A stretch of DNA of 41,578 nucleotides from an uncultured Flavobacterium sp. (GTDB lineage Bacteria > Bacteroidota > Bacteroidia > Flavobacteriales > Flavobacteriaceae). The notes under the pieces were generated by a model. It had not been told where the DNA came from, searched no databases, and saw only the letters and a list, made by a program, of their open reading frames with translations. The stretch spans positions 1 to 41,578 of the forward strand of contig CAJXSU010000011.1 in NCBI GenBank assembly GCA_913061465.1, read 5' to 3'. Positions 41,160 to 41,578 of the stretch are shown here, in pieces; within the stretch, counting starts at the first letter, position 1; every line of letters starts with the position of its first letter. Made by a program: the position numbers and the translations under genes.

Positions 41160-41578
41160 TTAGCTTTCAGCAACTACTTCGAAAGTAATATCAGCAACTA
41201 CTTCTCTGTGTAATCTAATAGCAGCTTCATATTTACCTAATCTTTTAACAGAACCACCAACAACTTTGATGAATTTTTTATCAATGTCAGTTCCAGATTT
41301 GGCAATAGCTTCTGCTAAATTAATGTTGTTTACTGAACCAAATAATTTGTCTCCAGACCCAACCTTTGAAGCAATCTTAATTTCTAATCCTTTAATTGTT
41401 TCAGCAATAACATTTGCGTCTTCAATTAATTTAGCTTCTTTGTAAGCTCTTTGTTTTACGTTTTCAGCTAATACTTTCTTTGCAGAAGTAGTAGCTAAAG
41501 CAGCATATCCGTGAGGAATTAAATAATTTCTACCATAACCATTCTTAACAGTTACAACATCATCTTTAAATCCTAAAT
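41160..41578 (-). CDS. rplI: 50S ribosomal protein L9, start cut by window edge
   Basis: 138 codons plus the TAA stop are present; about ten N-terminal residues lie beyond the edge. The visible sequence begins LGFKDDVVTVKNGYGRNYLIP, the standard L9 N-domain, then a helix and the C-terminal rRNA-binding domain ending EVVADITFEVVAES. In most bacteria rpsF and rpsR precede it, presumably outside the window. Followed by a clear terminator. Confidence 0.98.
   Translation of the reverse strand, partial: LGFKDDVVTVKNGYGRNYLIPHGYAALATTSAKKVLAENVKQRAYKEAKLIEDANVIAETIKGLEIKIASKVGSGDKLFGSVNNINLAEAIAKSGTDIDKKFIKVVGGSVKRLGKYEAAIRLHREVVADITFEVVAES

Overview
The window looks like a chromosomal segment of a low-GC member of the Flavobacteriaceae (Bacteroidota). 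Evidence: the lipid A genes include the fused lpxC-fabZ typical of the phylum; the type IX secretion regulator PorX is present, with one intact type A sorting-domain protein and a remnant of a type B one; there are many SPII lipoproteins; and many intergenic regions carry the Bacteroidota -7 promoter element TAnnTTTG, with no Shine-Dalgarno pattern. I cannot name the genus.

Layout. 1-1.1 kb: minus-strand ECF sigma factor, small membrane protein and DUF4252 protein (cut by the window edge). 1.2-4.2 kb: two coupled S41 protease-like lipoproteins, the first with a damaged active site. 4.2-12.9 kb: patatin-like lipase, Asp-box lipoprotein, small lipoprotein, pepT, plsC-like acyltransferase, rmuC, FG-GAP/type A sorting-domain protein, glyA. 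13-18 kb: fumarylacetoacetase, DEAH helicase, YtxJ-like thiol protein, secreted histidine phosphatase, DUF6503 lipoprotein. 17.8-23 kb: smpB, maf, C-terminal transketolase subunit, outer-membrane barrel, FKBP lipoprotein, S4-domain protein, phosphoribosyltransferase, aroK. 23.1-23.3 kb: tRNA-Lys(TTT) and tRNA-Leu(GAG). 23.3-28 kb: carboxypeptidase-like regulatory-domain protein, prohibitin-like protein, large VWA-like membrane protein, fabG. 28.1-35.1 kb: minus-strand run HD-domain protein, lpxD, lpxC/fabZ, lpxA, efp, second lpxD-like gene, sucD. 35.2-38.4 kb: porX, tsaE, ald. 38.4-41.6 kb: type B sorting-domain remnant, DUF4258 protein, TrmH-family methyltransferase, Cys-free sirtuin, DUF6495 protein, and rplI (L9) cut by the edge.

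The genes are mostly housekeeping, linked by short operons. The lpx cluster builds lipid A acyl chains; fabG and FabZ belong to fatty acid synthesis; PorX connects to secretion of sorting-domain cargo. There is no stretch over 300 bases without a gene. I found no CRISPR array, insertion sequence, prophage or recognisable defence island, and no clear previously undescribed system. The best leads are the pseudoenzyme-like S41 paralogue, a set of TAnnTTTG promoters placed so close to the ATG that the mRNAs should be nearly leaderless, the direct repeats upstream of porX, and the decayed type B sorting domain with a poly-T frameshift.
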